Source: Saccharothrix obliqua (GTDB lineage Bacteria; Actinomycetota; Actinomycetes; Mycobacteriales; Pseudonocardiaceae). Taken from it: a stretch of 64,000 bases of DNA. A program made the translations under genes and the position numbers. The stretch covers positions 241,683 through 305,682 of the forward strand of contig NZ_JAHXGQ010000011.1 in the NCBI RefSeq assembly GCF_019375475.1, read 5' to 3'. Positions within the stretch are counted from its first letter, which is position 1. Every line of letters starts with the position of its first letter. Below the pieces are notes generated by a model. It searched no databases and was not told the DNA's origin. It saw only the letters and a program-made list of their open reading frames with translations. Shown here piece after piece: positions 27,007 through 34,993 of this stretch.

Positions 27007-27779
27007 CGCAACCGGGTCGGGTCGTGCTGGTGACCGGCGCCGCGGGTGGTATCGGCACCGAGGTGGCCCGGCTGGCGCGGGCGCGGCAGGACACCGTCCT
27101 GGTCGCCGACCTGCCCTCGGCGTCGCTGGACGAGGTGGTCGCGCTCGGCTGCGTGCCGGTCGGGCTGGACGTCACCGACGAGGGGCAGTGGGCAGGGCTC
27201 GCGGCCGGCGTGTCCGCCGAGTACGGCCGCCTGGACGCCCTGGTGCACAACGCGGGCGTCGCGGTCGTCAAGCCGATGCGGGAGATGGGCGCGGCGGAGT
27301 TCCGCGCCGTGCTCGACGTCAACGTGCTGTCGGTGTTCCTCGGCACGAAGGCGTTCGCGGACCTGTTGTCCGGTGGCGGGAGCGTGGTGAACGTGGCATC
27401 GGTGTCCGCGCTCGTCGGGCAGGACGCCGCCACGGGTTACGTCGCCTCCAAGGGCGCGGTCGTGTCGCTCACCCGCGCCCTCGCCACCGAGCTGGCGCCG
27501 AGCGGCGTGCGCGTCAACTGCGTGTGCCCTGGTTCCACCGACACCGCGTTGCTCGCCAGGCACTTCGACGCCCTGCCGGACGGCGACGACGCGCGTGCCG
27601 CGCTGGTGCGCCGCCACCCGATCGGTCGGCTGCTGACCGCCGGCGAGGTGGCCGAGGTGATCTCGTTCCTGGCCGGTCCCGCCTCCACCGGGGTGACGGG
27701 CGCGGTGTGGACCGTCGACGGCGGGCTCACCGCCACGTTCGACTACGGCAACTCGTTCGCGGGCGGTCACCATGGCTGA
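27000..27779 (+). CDS. Short-chain dehydrogenase/reductase (SDR)
   Basis: GTG 27000 overlaps the preceding stop by 7 nt. The 259-residue classical SDR shows TGAAGGIG at the NAD(P)-binding turn, NAGVAVVKPM, catalytic Ser in VVNVASVSALVG, Tyr-x3-Lys in GYVASKGAVV, and the C-terminal TGAVWTVDGGLTA. It would oxidise an alcohol or reduce a ketone, plausibly on the imported sugar or sugar acid. The Asp in VADLPSA after beta2 favours NAD(H). It is embedded in the catabolic operon between the PLP enzyme and the phosphotriesterase-like hydrolase. Confidence 0.85.
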   Translation: MVAQPGRVVLVTGAAGGIGTEVARLARARQDTVLVADLPSASLDEVVALGCVPVGLDVTDEGQWAGLAAGVSAEYGRLDALVHNAGVAVVKPMREMGAAEFRAVLDVNVLSVFLGTKAFADLLSGGGSVVNVASVSALVGQDAATGYVASKGAVVSLTRALATELAPSGVRVNCVCPGSTDTALLARHFDALPDGDDARAALVRRHPIGRLLTAGEVAEVISFLAGPASTGVTGAVWTVDGGLTATFDYGNSFAGGHHG

Positions 27780-28671
27780 CCTCCGCATCGACGGTTTCGT
27801 CCTGGTCCACGAACACCTGTCCATCGACTACGCGCAGAAGGACGGCGGCGCGGCCGACTGGGACGAGGCGCTGCGTGCCGACGCCGTCCGCGTGCTGCGC
27901 GACCTCGCCGCCCTGGGCTGCGCGGCCGTCGTCGACTGCACGCCACCCGGCTACGGCCGGCGGGTCGACGAGCTGCGGGCCGCCGGTGAGGCCGCCGGGG
28001 TCGAGGTGTACGCCGCCACGGGCTCGTTCTGCGAGCAGTGGTCCCCGCTGCCCGGCCTGGTGGCGGCGTCCGATGTGGAGGGACTGGCGCGTTACTTCGC
28101 CGACGAGGTGCGGGGTCCGCTGGGCGGACCGGGGCAGGCGGTGGTCAAGGCCGCCACCAGCGCCGGTCGCATCACCGACGCCGAGCACGTCGTCCTGCGC
28201 GCGGCGGCCAGGGCGTCGTTGCGCACCGGAGCCCGCATCGTCAGCCACACCAGTGGCGGCATGGGCCTGGAAGCACTGGACGTCTACGAGCGCGAAGGCG
28301 TTCCCCTGGAACGGGTCCTGGTCTCCCACGTCGGCTCGCACGGCGAGCCCGCCGGGTACGCCGAGGAGATCGCGCGGCGCGGCGCCTTCGTCGGCCTGGA
28401 CCGGATCGGCCACCACGCGGCGACCGACGAGCACTGGGCGTCGCTGATCACCCACCTCGGCGACCTCGGGCTGCTGGGGCGGGTGCTGCTGTCGCACGAC
28501 TCCGTGCAGCGGTTCCGGGGCCCCGCCGAGATCGCCGGCCACACCTTCGGCGACCCCACCCACATCCCCGTCCGGTTCGCACCGCTGCTGCTGGACCGGG
28601 GCCTGACCACCGCCCAGGTGCGCGCACTCCTGGTCGACAACCCGGTGCGCTGGCTGCATCGAGAGAGGTGA
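27772..28671 (+). CDS. Phosphotriesterase-family metal hydrolase, probably a lactonase
   Basis: The 299-residue protein overlaps the SDR by 8 nt. Binuclear-metal ligands of the PTE family are all visible: HEHL near residue 14, the bridging Lys in AVVKAATSAG, His in IVSHTSGGMG and LVSHVGSHGEP, and Asp in VLLSHDSVQRF. Members include lactonases (PLL) and sugar-lactone hydrolases. Next to two dehydrogenase-like genes, hydrolysis of a sugar lactone formed by C1 oxidation is a reasonable role. The protein has no export signal, so it acts in the cytoplasm. Confidence 0.8.
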   Translation: MADLRIDGFVLVHEHLSIDYAQKDGGAADWDEALRADAVRVLRDLAALGCAAVVDCTPPGYGRRVDELRAAGEAAGVEVYAATGSFCEQWSPLPGLVAASDVEGLARYFADEVRGPLGGPGQAVVKAATSAGRITDAEHVVLRAAARASLRTGARIVSHTSGGMGLEALDVYEREGVPLERVLVSHVGSHGEPAGYAEEIARRGAFVGLDRIGHHAATDEHWASLITHLGDLGLLGRVLLSHDSVQRFRGPAEIAGHTFGDPTHIPVRFAPLLLDRGLTTAQVRALLVDNPVRWLHRER

Positions 28672-28674
28672 GAG

Positions 28675-29547
28675 ATGCGCGTCACCCGCAGGTACCTGAT
28701 CCAGGCGCTGACACCGACCATGCTGGTCCTGCTCGTCGTCCTGGTCTTCCCCACGCTGTACGTCGTCCAGCTCGCCTTCCAGAAGAAGCGGCTGACCAGC
28801 CTGGCGCCCGCGCAGTGGGTCGGCCTGGACAACTTCACGGCGCTGCTGTCCGACGGCCGCTTCTGGTCGGCGCTGTGGCACTCCGCGTTGTTCTCCGGGA
28901 TCTCGCTCGCCGTGTCGATCCCGATCGGCTGCCTGTTGGGCGCGTTGATGGCGCGCAAGCTGCCGGGCACCGCCTTCCTGCGCACCGTCATGATCCTGCC
29001 GATGGTGGTCACGCCGCTGGTGATCGGCGCGTTGTTCCGGTTCATCCTGAACTCGGGCGGCCTGGCCGACCACCTGTTGCAGCAGGTCGGGTTGCCGTCC
29101 ATCGCGTTCCTCGCGAGCAGCACGCTCGCGCTGCCGACGGTCGCGTTCGTCGACGCCTGGCAGTGGATCCCGTTCGTGGCGCTCGTGGTGCTCGCCGGCC
29201 TGGAGTCCATCCCCAAGGAACCGCTGGAGGCCGCGCGGGTCGACGGCGCGGGCCCGGTGCGTGAGTTCTTCCACATCGTGCTGCCCCAGTTGCGGCCGCT
29301 GCTCGCGGTGGTGGTGCTGGTGCGGCTCATGGACAGCTTCCGCGAGTTCGACAAGATCTTCATCATGACCGCGGGCGGTCCCGGCACGTCGTCGGAAACC
29401 CTCCCGATCTACCTGTGGCGCTACGCCTTCAACTACTACGAGGTCGGTTACGCCGCCGCCGTCGGCCTGGTGATGCTGGTGCTGATCTCCCTGATGAGCA
29501 CCGTGCTGGTCAAGCGGTTCCGCGCGGTGGAAGGAGTCGGCCGATGA
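28675..29547 (+). CDS. ABC sugar-type permease (MalF/UgpA class)
   Basis: The 290-residue protein has about six membrane segments, starting TPTMLVLLVVLVFPTLYVVQ. It carries the EAA loop contacting the ATPase: EPLEAARVDGAGPVREFFHI followed by VLPQLRPLLAVVV. It is a CUT1-family inner-membrane channel subunit and pairs with the next gene, whose start overlaps its stop by 4 nt. No ATP-binding subunit is encoded in the operon, so a shared multi-sugar ATPase (MsiK-like) elsewhere in the genome is expected. Confidence 0.9.
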   Translation: MRVTRRYLIQALTPTMLVLLVVLVFPTLYVVQLAFQKKRLTSLAPAQWVGLDNFTALLSDGRFWSALWHSALFSGISLAVSIPIGCLLGALMARKLPGTAFLRTVMILPMVVTPLVIGALFRFILNSGGLADHLLQQVGLPSIAFLASSTLALPTVAFVDAWQWIPFVALVVLAGLESIPKEPLEAARVDGAGPVREFFHIVLPQLRPLLAVVVLVRLMDSFREFDKIFIMTAGGPGTSSETLPIYLWRYAFNYYEVGYAAAVGLVMLVLISLMSTVLVKRFRAVEGVGR

Positions 29548-30359
29548 GGCGCACCCTGTTCCGGACCGCGGGCGGCGTGCTCATGGTCCTCATCGCGGCG
29601 GTGTTCGTCATGCCGCTGCTGGTGATGCTGCGGATCGCGCTGACCGCGCCCGCGGACTACCGCGAGATGCCGATCGACTGGTTCTCCGCCCCGTACTGGG
29701 AATCCCTGCTCGGCGTGCTGCGCAGCGACTTCCCCGGCAAGCTGCTCAACAGCCTCGGGGTGAGCGTGGTGGTCACCGTCATCGTGGTGGTGCTGTCCGC
29801 GCTGGCCGGGCACGCCCTGGCCCGGCTGCGCAGCCGGAGCCGGGAGCGGTTCCTGTTCTTCGTGCTGTCCACCCGCATGGGGCCGGCCGTGGTGTTCGCC
29901 CTGCCGATCTACCTGCTCGCGGCGAACGTCAAGCTCATCGACACGCACGTGGGCATCGTGCTGGTGTACACGTTCTACAGCCTGGCCTTCGGGATCTGGA
30001 TGATGCACGGCTTCTTCCTGGACATCCCGGCCGAGGTGGAGGAGGCCGGGCAGCTCGACGGGCTCGGCAACTGGGGCGTGTTCACCCGCATCTCGCTCGG
30101 CATGGTGCGACCCGGCCTCATCGCCACCGCGATCCTGGTGTTCATCTTCACCTGGAACGAGTTCTTCTACGCCTTCATCCTCACCCGGTCCTCGGCCGCC
30201 ACCTTCCCGACCGCGATCCCCGGCTACTTCGGCGCTTTCCAGGTCGACTGGGGCTCGATGTTCAGCGCCAGCGCGCTGGGCGTGCTGCCGCCGATGGTGT
30301 TCGGCCTGATCGTGCGCAAGTGGCTGACCACCGGCCTGTCCGGGGGTGCGGTGCGGTGA
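29544..30359 (+). CDS. ABC sugar-type permease (MalG/UgpE class)
   Basis: ATG 29544 overlaps the previous permease stop and gives 271 residues. Six hydrophobic segments begin at TAGGVLMVLIAAVFVMPLL. The EAA motif reads VEEAGQLDGLGNWGVFTRI followed by SLGMVRPGLIATAI. It ends with RKWLTTGLSGGAVR, the typical MalG-type C-terminus. It forms the second half of the membrane channel. The stop overlaps the start of a signal-less binding-protein homolog. Confidence 0.9.
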   Translation: MRRTLFRTAGGVLMVLIAAVFVMPLLVMLRIALTAPADYREMPIDWFSAPYWESLLGVLRSDFPGKLLNSLGVSVVVTVIVVVLSALAGHALARLRSRSRERFLFFVLSTRMGPAVVFALPIYLLAANVKLIDTHVGIVLVYTFYSLAFGIWMMHGFFLDIPAEVEEAGQLDGLGNWGVFTRISLGMVRPGLIATAILVFIFTWNEFFYAFILTRSSAATFPTAIPGYFGAFQVDWGSMFSASALGVLPPMVFGLIVRKWLTTGLSGGAVR

Positions 30360-31405
30360 GGTTGTCGGTCTGGCTCAAGGAGGGGCACACCGTCGAGGTG
30401 GTCCAGCGCCTCGGCGCGGAGTTCACCGCCGAGACCGGCGTGGAGCTGGACGTGGCGGCGGTGCCCGAGTCCGCCGCGCACGACCTGCTGGTCGGCGGCG
30501 AGGTCCGGCCGGACGTGGTCACGCTGCCGTTCTGGTACGCGGAGGAGGTCGCGCGGCGCGGGTTGGTCGAGCCGGTCCCGGACGCCGTGGACCTCGGGGA
30601 GTTCGAGCCCACCGCGGTCGCGGCGTTGTCGGTGGACGGCACGCCGCTGGCCGTGCCGCACACCCTGTGCGGCGGGATGTTGTGCTACCGCGAGGACTTG
30701 ACCGACGCGCCGCGCACGACGGACGACGTCCTGCGGATCGCCCGCGACCTCGGCCGGCCCGACCGCGCTGGACTGCTGATGCGCACCGGCCCGGACTTCT
30801 CGTCGTTGGCCGGGCACCTCGGCTGGGCGTGGGCGAACGGCGAACGGCTCCTGCCCGACGCGGGCGAGCCCGACGCGGCACCGCCGGCGGAACTCCTCGA
30901 CGTCCTGGCGCGGTCGGCGACCGGCGCCGACGACTACGCCCGGCTGGGCACGCGGATGGCCGCGGGCGGCGCCGTCCAGCTGTTCGACACCAGCGCCTGG
31001 GCGCCCTTCCTGGAAGCCGAGGGCTCCGCGGTGCGCGGGCGCGTCGGCTACACGACCGTCACCGGACCGGTCGCCCCGGCGCAGTTCCTGTACGCGGAGG
31101 GCCTGGCCGTCACGACGTGGTGCCGCGACCGGGACGCCGCCCGCGCGTTGCTGCGGTGGCGGCACAGCGCGCGCGTGCGCCGCTTCGAGGTCGAGCGGTT
31201 GCGCCGACCCGACCTGCCCCACCGCGCGCAACGCGCGCAACCCTGGTACGAGGCGGCCGTCGAGCGCTTCGGCTACACCGGGTACGTCCCGGCACTGGAG
31301 CGGTCGTGGCGGGAGATCGCGCTCGACCACGTGCCCCGGCGTGCCGATTTCGTCGCGGTCGCGCGCCGGCTGATGACCGAGATCCACGAAAGGGTGCGGA
31401 CATGA
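30356..31405 (+). CDS. Solute-binding-protein homolog without export signal
   Basis: GTG 30356 overlaps the permease stop (GTGA), and the protein begins directly with the first strand of the fold, VRLSVWLKEGHTVEVVQ. There is no signal peptide and no lipobox in 349 residues. The upstream in-frame codons lie inside the permease gene and add no hydrophobic leader. It aligns by eye with the lipoprotein encoded at 23014: LKEG, F.AETGVELDV, FWYAEEVARRGLVEPV, SVDGTPLAVPHTLCGGMLCYR and LFDTSAWAPF. It may be an intracellular ligand-binding protein, a sensor, or a domain that lost its leader. Confidence 0.75.
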   Translation: MRLSVWLKEGHTVEVVQRLGAEFTAETGVELDVAAVPESAAHDLLVGGEVRPDVVTLPFWYAEEVARRGLVEPVPDAVDLGEFEPTAVAALSVDGTPLAVPHTLCGGMLCYREDLTDAPRTTDDVLRIARDLGRPDRAGLLMRTGPDFSSLAGHLGWAWANGERLLPDAGEPDAAPPAELLDVLARSATGADDYARLGTRMAAGGAVQLFDTSAWAPFLEAEGSAVRGRVGYTTVTGPVAPAQFLYAEGLAVTTWCRDRDAARALLRWRHSARVRRFEVERLRRPDLPHRAQRAQPWYEAAVERFGYTGYVPALERSWREIALDHVPRRADFVAVARRLMTEIHERVRT

Positions 31406-32565
31406 CCGCGTTGCCCGGAATCCGCGTCGACCGGGCGTTGGTCGGTCCCCGGTTCACGCCGGTCGACGACGCGTGGCTGCTGTTCGACGGCCCGCGCATC
31501 GCCGGGATCGGCTCGGGTCCCGCGCCGGTGCGGCTGCCCCGGTTCGCCGGGGTCGCCGTGCCCGGCCTGGTCGACTGCCACGTGCACCTGGCGATGGACG
31601 GCGGTGCGGACGTCGTCGCGGAGCTGGCCGGCCGCGACGAGGACGACCTGCGTGCCACCATGGCCGCGAACGCCCGCCGCCACGTCGCGTCGGGGGTCAC
31701 CACCGTGCGCGACCTCGGCTCGCCCGGCCACCTCGCGTTGCGCCACCCGCCGACCGGTCCCGACGTGCCGACGGTCGTCGCCGCCGCCGCGATCGGCCAC
31801 CCGGACGGGCACGGCAACTTCCTGGCCGCGCACGCCCGCACGCCGGAGGAGTTCGTCCACGAGGTGGAGGCCGCGGCCGAACTCGGCGCGCGCTGGGTGA
31901 AGCTGTTCGCCACCGGTGGGGTCATCACGTCCGGCACCCGGCCGGGCGCGCCGCAGATGACGCCCCGGGAACTGGCCGCCGTGGTCACGGCCTGCCGGCG
32001 GTTGGGCATCCGCGTCGCCGCGCACGCCCACGGTGCCGAGGGCATCGCCCACGCGGTGCACGCGGCCGTCGACTCCGTCGAGCACTTCTCCTACCTGGAC
32101 GACCGGTTGGCCGAAACGGTGACGCGGGGGTCCGTCGCCCTGGTGTGCACCCTGGTCGCGACCACGCGGTTCACCACCGCACCGGACCGCGACCGCGCCC
32201 GGCCGGACACCCTGGCCAAGATCCTCGACCACGAGCCGCACGAGCGGGCCGCCCTCGCCCTGGCGGCGCGGCGCGGCATCCCGGTCGTGGCGGGGACCGA
32301 CGCGGGGACCACGTTCAACCCGCACGGCGGTGGTCTGGCCGAACTCGCGGTCCTGCTGGCCGGGGCGGGCGTTCCCGCGCCGGCCGTGCTGCGCGCGTTG
32401 ACCGGCGCCGGCGCGGCGCTGCTGGCCGAGCCGTGCGGCCAACTCGTCGCGGGCAGGCGTGCCGACGTCGCGGTGTTCGCCGCGGACCCCCTGGCGTCGC
32501 CCGACGCGTACGCCTCCCCGAACGCCGTCGTCGTGCGCGGCGCGCTTTCGTCGAACGGAGCCTGA
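31402..32565 (+). CDS. Amidohydrolase (imidazolonepropionase/prolidase-like subtype)
   Basis: ATG 31402 overlaps the previous stop. The 387-residue protein has a full metal-binding set: HxH in VDCHVHLAMDGG, Lys in RWVKLFATGGV, His in RVAAHAHGAEG, His in VEHFSYL, and Asp in VAGTDAGTTFNPHG. GVTTVRDLGS and ADVAVFAADPL are also characteristic. Such enzymes hydrolyse cyclic amides, dipeptides or lactams. It is distinct from the D-aminoacylase of the same operon, implying a second hydrolytic step or substrate range. It is cytoplasmic; the substrate is unknown. Confidence 0.8.
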   Translation: MTALPGIRVDRALVGPRFTPVDDAWLLFDGPRIAGIGSGPAPVRLPRFAGVAVPGLVDCHVHLAMDGGADVVAELAGRDEDDLRATMAANARRHVASGVTTVRDLGSPGHLALRHPPTGPDVPTVVAAAAIGHPDGHGNFLAAHARTPEEFVHEVEAAAELGARWVKLFATGGVITSGTRPGAPQMTPRELAAVVTACRRLGIRVAAHAHGAEGIAHAVHAAVDSVEHFSYLDDRLAETVTRGSVALVCTLVATTRFTTAPDRDRARPDTLAKILDHEPHERAALALAARRGIPVVAGTDAGTTFNPHGGGLAELAVLLAGAGVPAPAVLRALTGAGAALLAEPCGQLVAGRRADVAVFAADPLASPDAYASPNAVVVRGALSSNGA

Positions 32566-32566
32566 C

Positions 32567-33526
32567 ATGCGTGCACCAGTCCGGGTCGCGGTGGTCGGCG
32601 TGGGCGACTTCGGCGTCCGCCACGCCCACATCGCCGCGGCGCTGGCCGAGTACGAACTCGTGGCGGTGGTCGACCTGGACGCCGCCCGCGCCCGTGAGGT
32701 CGCGGCCGGTCTCGGCGTCGCGGCGGCGACCGACTGGCACGACGTGTTGGACCGGGTCGACGCCCTGGTCATCGCGACCCCGGAGGACGCCCACGTGGAG
32801 TGCGCCGAGACGGCCGCGCGTGCGGGCGTGCACTCGTTGATCGAGAAGCCGGTGGACCTGGACCCGGCCCGCTGCCGCGCGCTCGCGACGACGGCCGCCG
32901 AGACGGGGACGGTGATCCTGCCGGGCCACGTGTCCCGCTTCCTGCCGGAGTTCGCCGAGCTGCGGCGCGCCGTGCGTTGTGAGCGGGTGCTCGCCGCGCA
33001 CGCCCGTCGCGTGGTGCCCCGGGCGCGGTTGGACCTGCACGGTCGGCACCACCCGGCGTACGTCGCGATGGTGCACGACCTGGACCTGGTGCGTGCGTTG
33101 TGCCCCGGCGACCTGGGCGAGGTGGTGGCGCGCTCGGCGAACCGGGAGCCGTCCCGCCCGCACCCGCAGTCGGTGTGGGCGACGCTCGCGTTTGCCGACG
33201 GCGTGACGGCGACGGTGGAGAACCACTGGACCCAGCCGCACGAGCGCCAGTACATCGACAGCGAACTGGTCGTTGTGACCGGTAGCCGCCAGCTGCGGCT
33301 CAAGCTGCCGTCCGACGCCCTGACCATCTCCGACGCCGCCGGGGACTGGCGGCCGGACACCCGGTTGGACGGCACCGTGGGCGGCGTCCCGACGGGCGCC
33401 CTGGCCACCGAGCACCGCCACTTCGCCGCCTGCGTCCGGGAGGGGCGGCAGTCCGAGGTCGTCTCCCTCGACGACGCCGCGTGGGCCGTCGAGGTGGCCG
33501 GCCGGATCGCCGCGGCGGACCGCTGA
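32567..33526 (+). CDS. Gfo/Idh/MocA-family oxidoreductase
   Basis: The 319-residue protein starts one base after the preceding stop. The N-terminal Rossmann motif is VAVVGVGDFGVRHAHIAAAL, followed by the family's EKPVDL motif with the catalytic Lys and the GRHHPAYVAMVHDLDLVRAL segment that carries the active-site His/Asp pair. Members oxidise sugars, inositols or amino sugars with NAD(P). As the last gene of the operon it may provide the first oxidation (aldose to lactone) or remove a modified hydroxyl. The 127-nt gap before the convergent gene contains no obvious hairpin. Confidence 0.85.
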   Translation: MRAPVRVAVVGVGDFGVRHAHIAAALAEYELVAVVDLDAARAREVAAGLGVAAATDWHDVLDRVDALVIATPEDAHVECAETAARAGVHSLIEKPVDLDPARCRALATTAAETGTVILPGHVSRFLPEFAELRRAVRCERVLAAHARRVVPRARLDLHGRHHPAYVAMVHDLDLVRALCPGDLGEVVARSANREPSRPHPQSVWATLAFADGVTATVENHWTQPHERQYIDSELVVVTGSRQLRLKLPSDALTISDAAGDWRPDTRLDGTVGGVPTGALATEHRHFAACVREGRQSEVVSLDDAAWAVEVAGRIAAADR

Positions 33527-33653
33527 CCGCGTCGGCCGCGGGGCAGGAGCCGAGGTGCGGGCCGGATCTCGGAAGGAAGGTGTGCGGACCGAGTCGTACC
33601 GCGGGAACGTCCACAACGCACCGGCTGTGCGGTGACCCGGAGAGCGGCGGTGG

Positions 33654-34226
33654 CTACGCGTCGAGGTGCCGGCTGAGCACTTGCCGGGTCGCCGGTCGCA
33701 GGACTTCCTCGTCGGCCGGTCGCAGCCAGTCGTCCATCGCCGACTCGTCGAACGCGACGTTGTCGACCGCCGTCGTGTCCAGGAACGAGGAGATGATGGA
33801 CACGACCAGCACGGGTATCCCGAGGAAAATCGCCACCACGCCGCCGAAGCGCTCCCACGCGTTCGAAGTCAGGGGAGAGGACAGCCCGGCGGCGGTGGCG
33901 GTGGCCAGTACGGCCACCGTGTACGCCGTCAGGACGATGAGCCGCCTGAGGTTCCTCCTGCGCACCCGACTCCCGATGTCCGGCGTGTGCTCACCGGCCA
34001 CGCGGCGGAGGTCGTCGGCGAGGCCCGGTGAGGCGAGCACCTCGGTCACCAGGTCGGCCTCGGAGAGGTGGGCGGTCCGGGGTGCGGCCTCGGGCGTCCG
34101 CAGTTCGGTGACCACCACGTGTGGCGCGACGTAGCGCAGGTAGCGGGTCACCAGGGAACGGCGCAGGACGTCCTCGTCGTACTCGACCAGGCCGAACCGC
34201 TCGCGAAAACCATGCCGCCGCGGCAT
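33654..34226 (-). CDS. Small membrane protein, two predicted transmembrane segments
   Basis: ATG 34226 is chosen because GAGGTGAGGTGG lies just upstream; the longer frame runs into low-complexity sequence. The 190-residue protein has a charged N-terminal half (RERFGLVEYDEDVLRRSLV) and two hydrophobic helices (IVLTAYTVAVLATATAAGL and GGVVAIFLGIPVLVVSIISS), then an acidic C-terminal tail. I do not recognise the family. The catabolic operon converges on it from the left, and it does not look functionally linked to either flank. Confidence 0.65.
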   Translation of the reverse strand: MPRRHGFRERFGLVEYDEDVLRRSLVTRYLRYVAPHVVVTELRTPEAAPRTAHLSEADLVTEVLASPGLADDLRRVAGEHTPDIGSRVRRRNLRRLIVLTAYTVAVLATATAAGLSSPLTSNAWERFGGVVAIFLGIPVLVVSIISSFLDTTAVDNVAFDESAMDDWLRPADEEVLRPATRQVLSRHLDA

Positions 34227-34859
34227 CGCCACCTCACCTCTCGGCGCCGGACCGGTGTCCGGTGCATCCTCCAGCACCACGGCGCGATCACCAATAGGGG
34301 CGGCCGAAGCGCCGGGGTCACCCGGGGTGCTGGGGCGAGCGGGATGTGTGCGCGAAGGGGCAGAGTGCGTGGGGCGGCGCGAGTACGGGGGCGAGAGCGC
34401 ATCGATGGCGCGCGTATGTGGGTGGACCTGGCACGTGTGTGGGTGGGCTGGGTCCGGGCGGGCGGCGCGTGCGTGGCGGGCAGGGGCGCGCGCGTGGGGT
34501 GGCGTGCGTGGGTGAGCGGCGGGGCGTGCGTGAACGGGCGCGTGCGCAGGTGGGCGGCGAGTGTGTGGAAGGAAGGGCACGTGCGTTGACAGGAGGCGCG
34601 GGCGCGTGGACCGGAGGGTGCCCGCGCGGTGGACCCGGTGCGGCGCGGGTATTCCCGCCGCGCGTGGCCGAAAAGTCCAGCGGGCGTGCGCCGCGGTGCC
34701 GCGCCCGGTGACCGCCGAATGGTTCAAGGCAGCACACCGGAAGGGCGGTCGAGGGCTTTTCGCCGGACACCGCGGTCGACTACGCCTTATGTGCCCCGCT
34801 TCGGATTTACGTAGTATGCCGGAAGTCGTCCATCCGACCGTTGCTCACTTCTTCGGGAC

Positions 34860-34945
34860 TTTGTCAAACCGCCATCAAGCCGTCCCGCTGCCGGGGTTCG
34901 GTCGAGCGAAGTACAGGTCGCCGCGAATAGTTTGGCAAACCGGCA
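34860..34945 (+). repeat. 15-nt direct repeats upstream of the halogenase operon
   Basis: TTTGTCAAACCGCCA (34860-34874) and TTTGGCAAACCGGCA (34931-34945) match at 13 of 15 positions and are 71 nt apart. Each contains the inverted core TTTG-N-CAAA. The second copy covers a -35-like hexamer. Direct repeats overlapping a -35 box are typical of SARP-type activator sites, and BTAD regulators are encoded at the other end of the cluster. Confidence 0.55.
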
Positions 34946-34960
34946 GGCTCCGTGTATATC
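34932..34960 (+). promoter_or_regulatory. Candidate promoter of the SnoaL-IDO-ferredoxin-halogenase-reductase operon
   Basis: TTGGCA (34932-34937) and TATATC (34955-34960) are separated by exactly 17 nt. The start codon of the first gene lies 34 nt downstream of the -10 box. Confidence 0.5.
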
Positions 34961-34993
34961 TCAACAGGGATCCTCGGCTGATCCGGTAATGAA

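Larger units (their letters stand above)
34227..34993. other. 767-bp intergenic region: G-rich low-complexity part, then promoter region
   Basis: From about 34330 to 34640 the plus strand is strongly G-over-C skewed and built from short GCGTGCGTGG-, GTGTGTGGG- and GGGCGGGCGG-like units with alternating purine-pyrimidine runs. From 34700 to 34990 the base composition becomes more AT-rich and contains two direct repeats and a promoter-like sequence for the next operon. No protein-like reading frame is convincing here. Confidence 0.6.

Noticed and set aside
34255..34711. Several overlapping frames in the G-rich block
   Set aside because: Their translations are Gly/Arg low-complexity and change nature with frame; none has a start signal or protein-like pattern.
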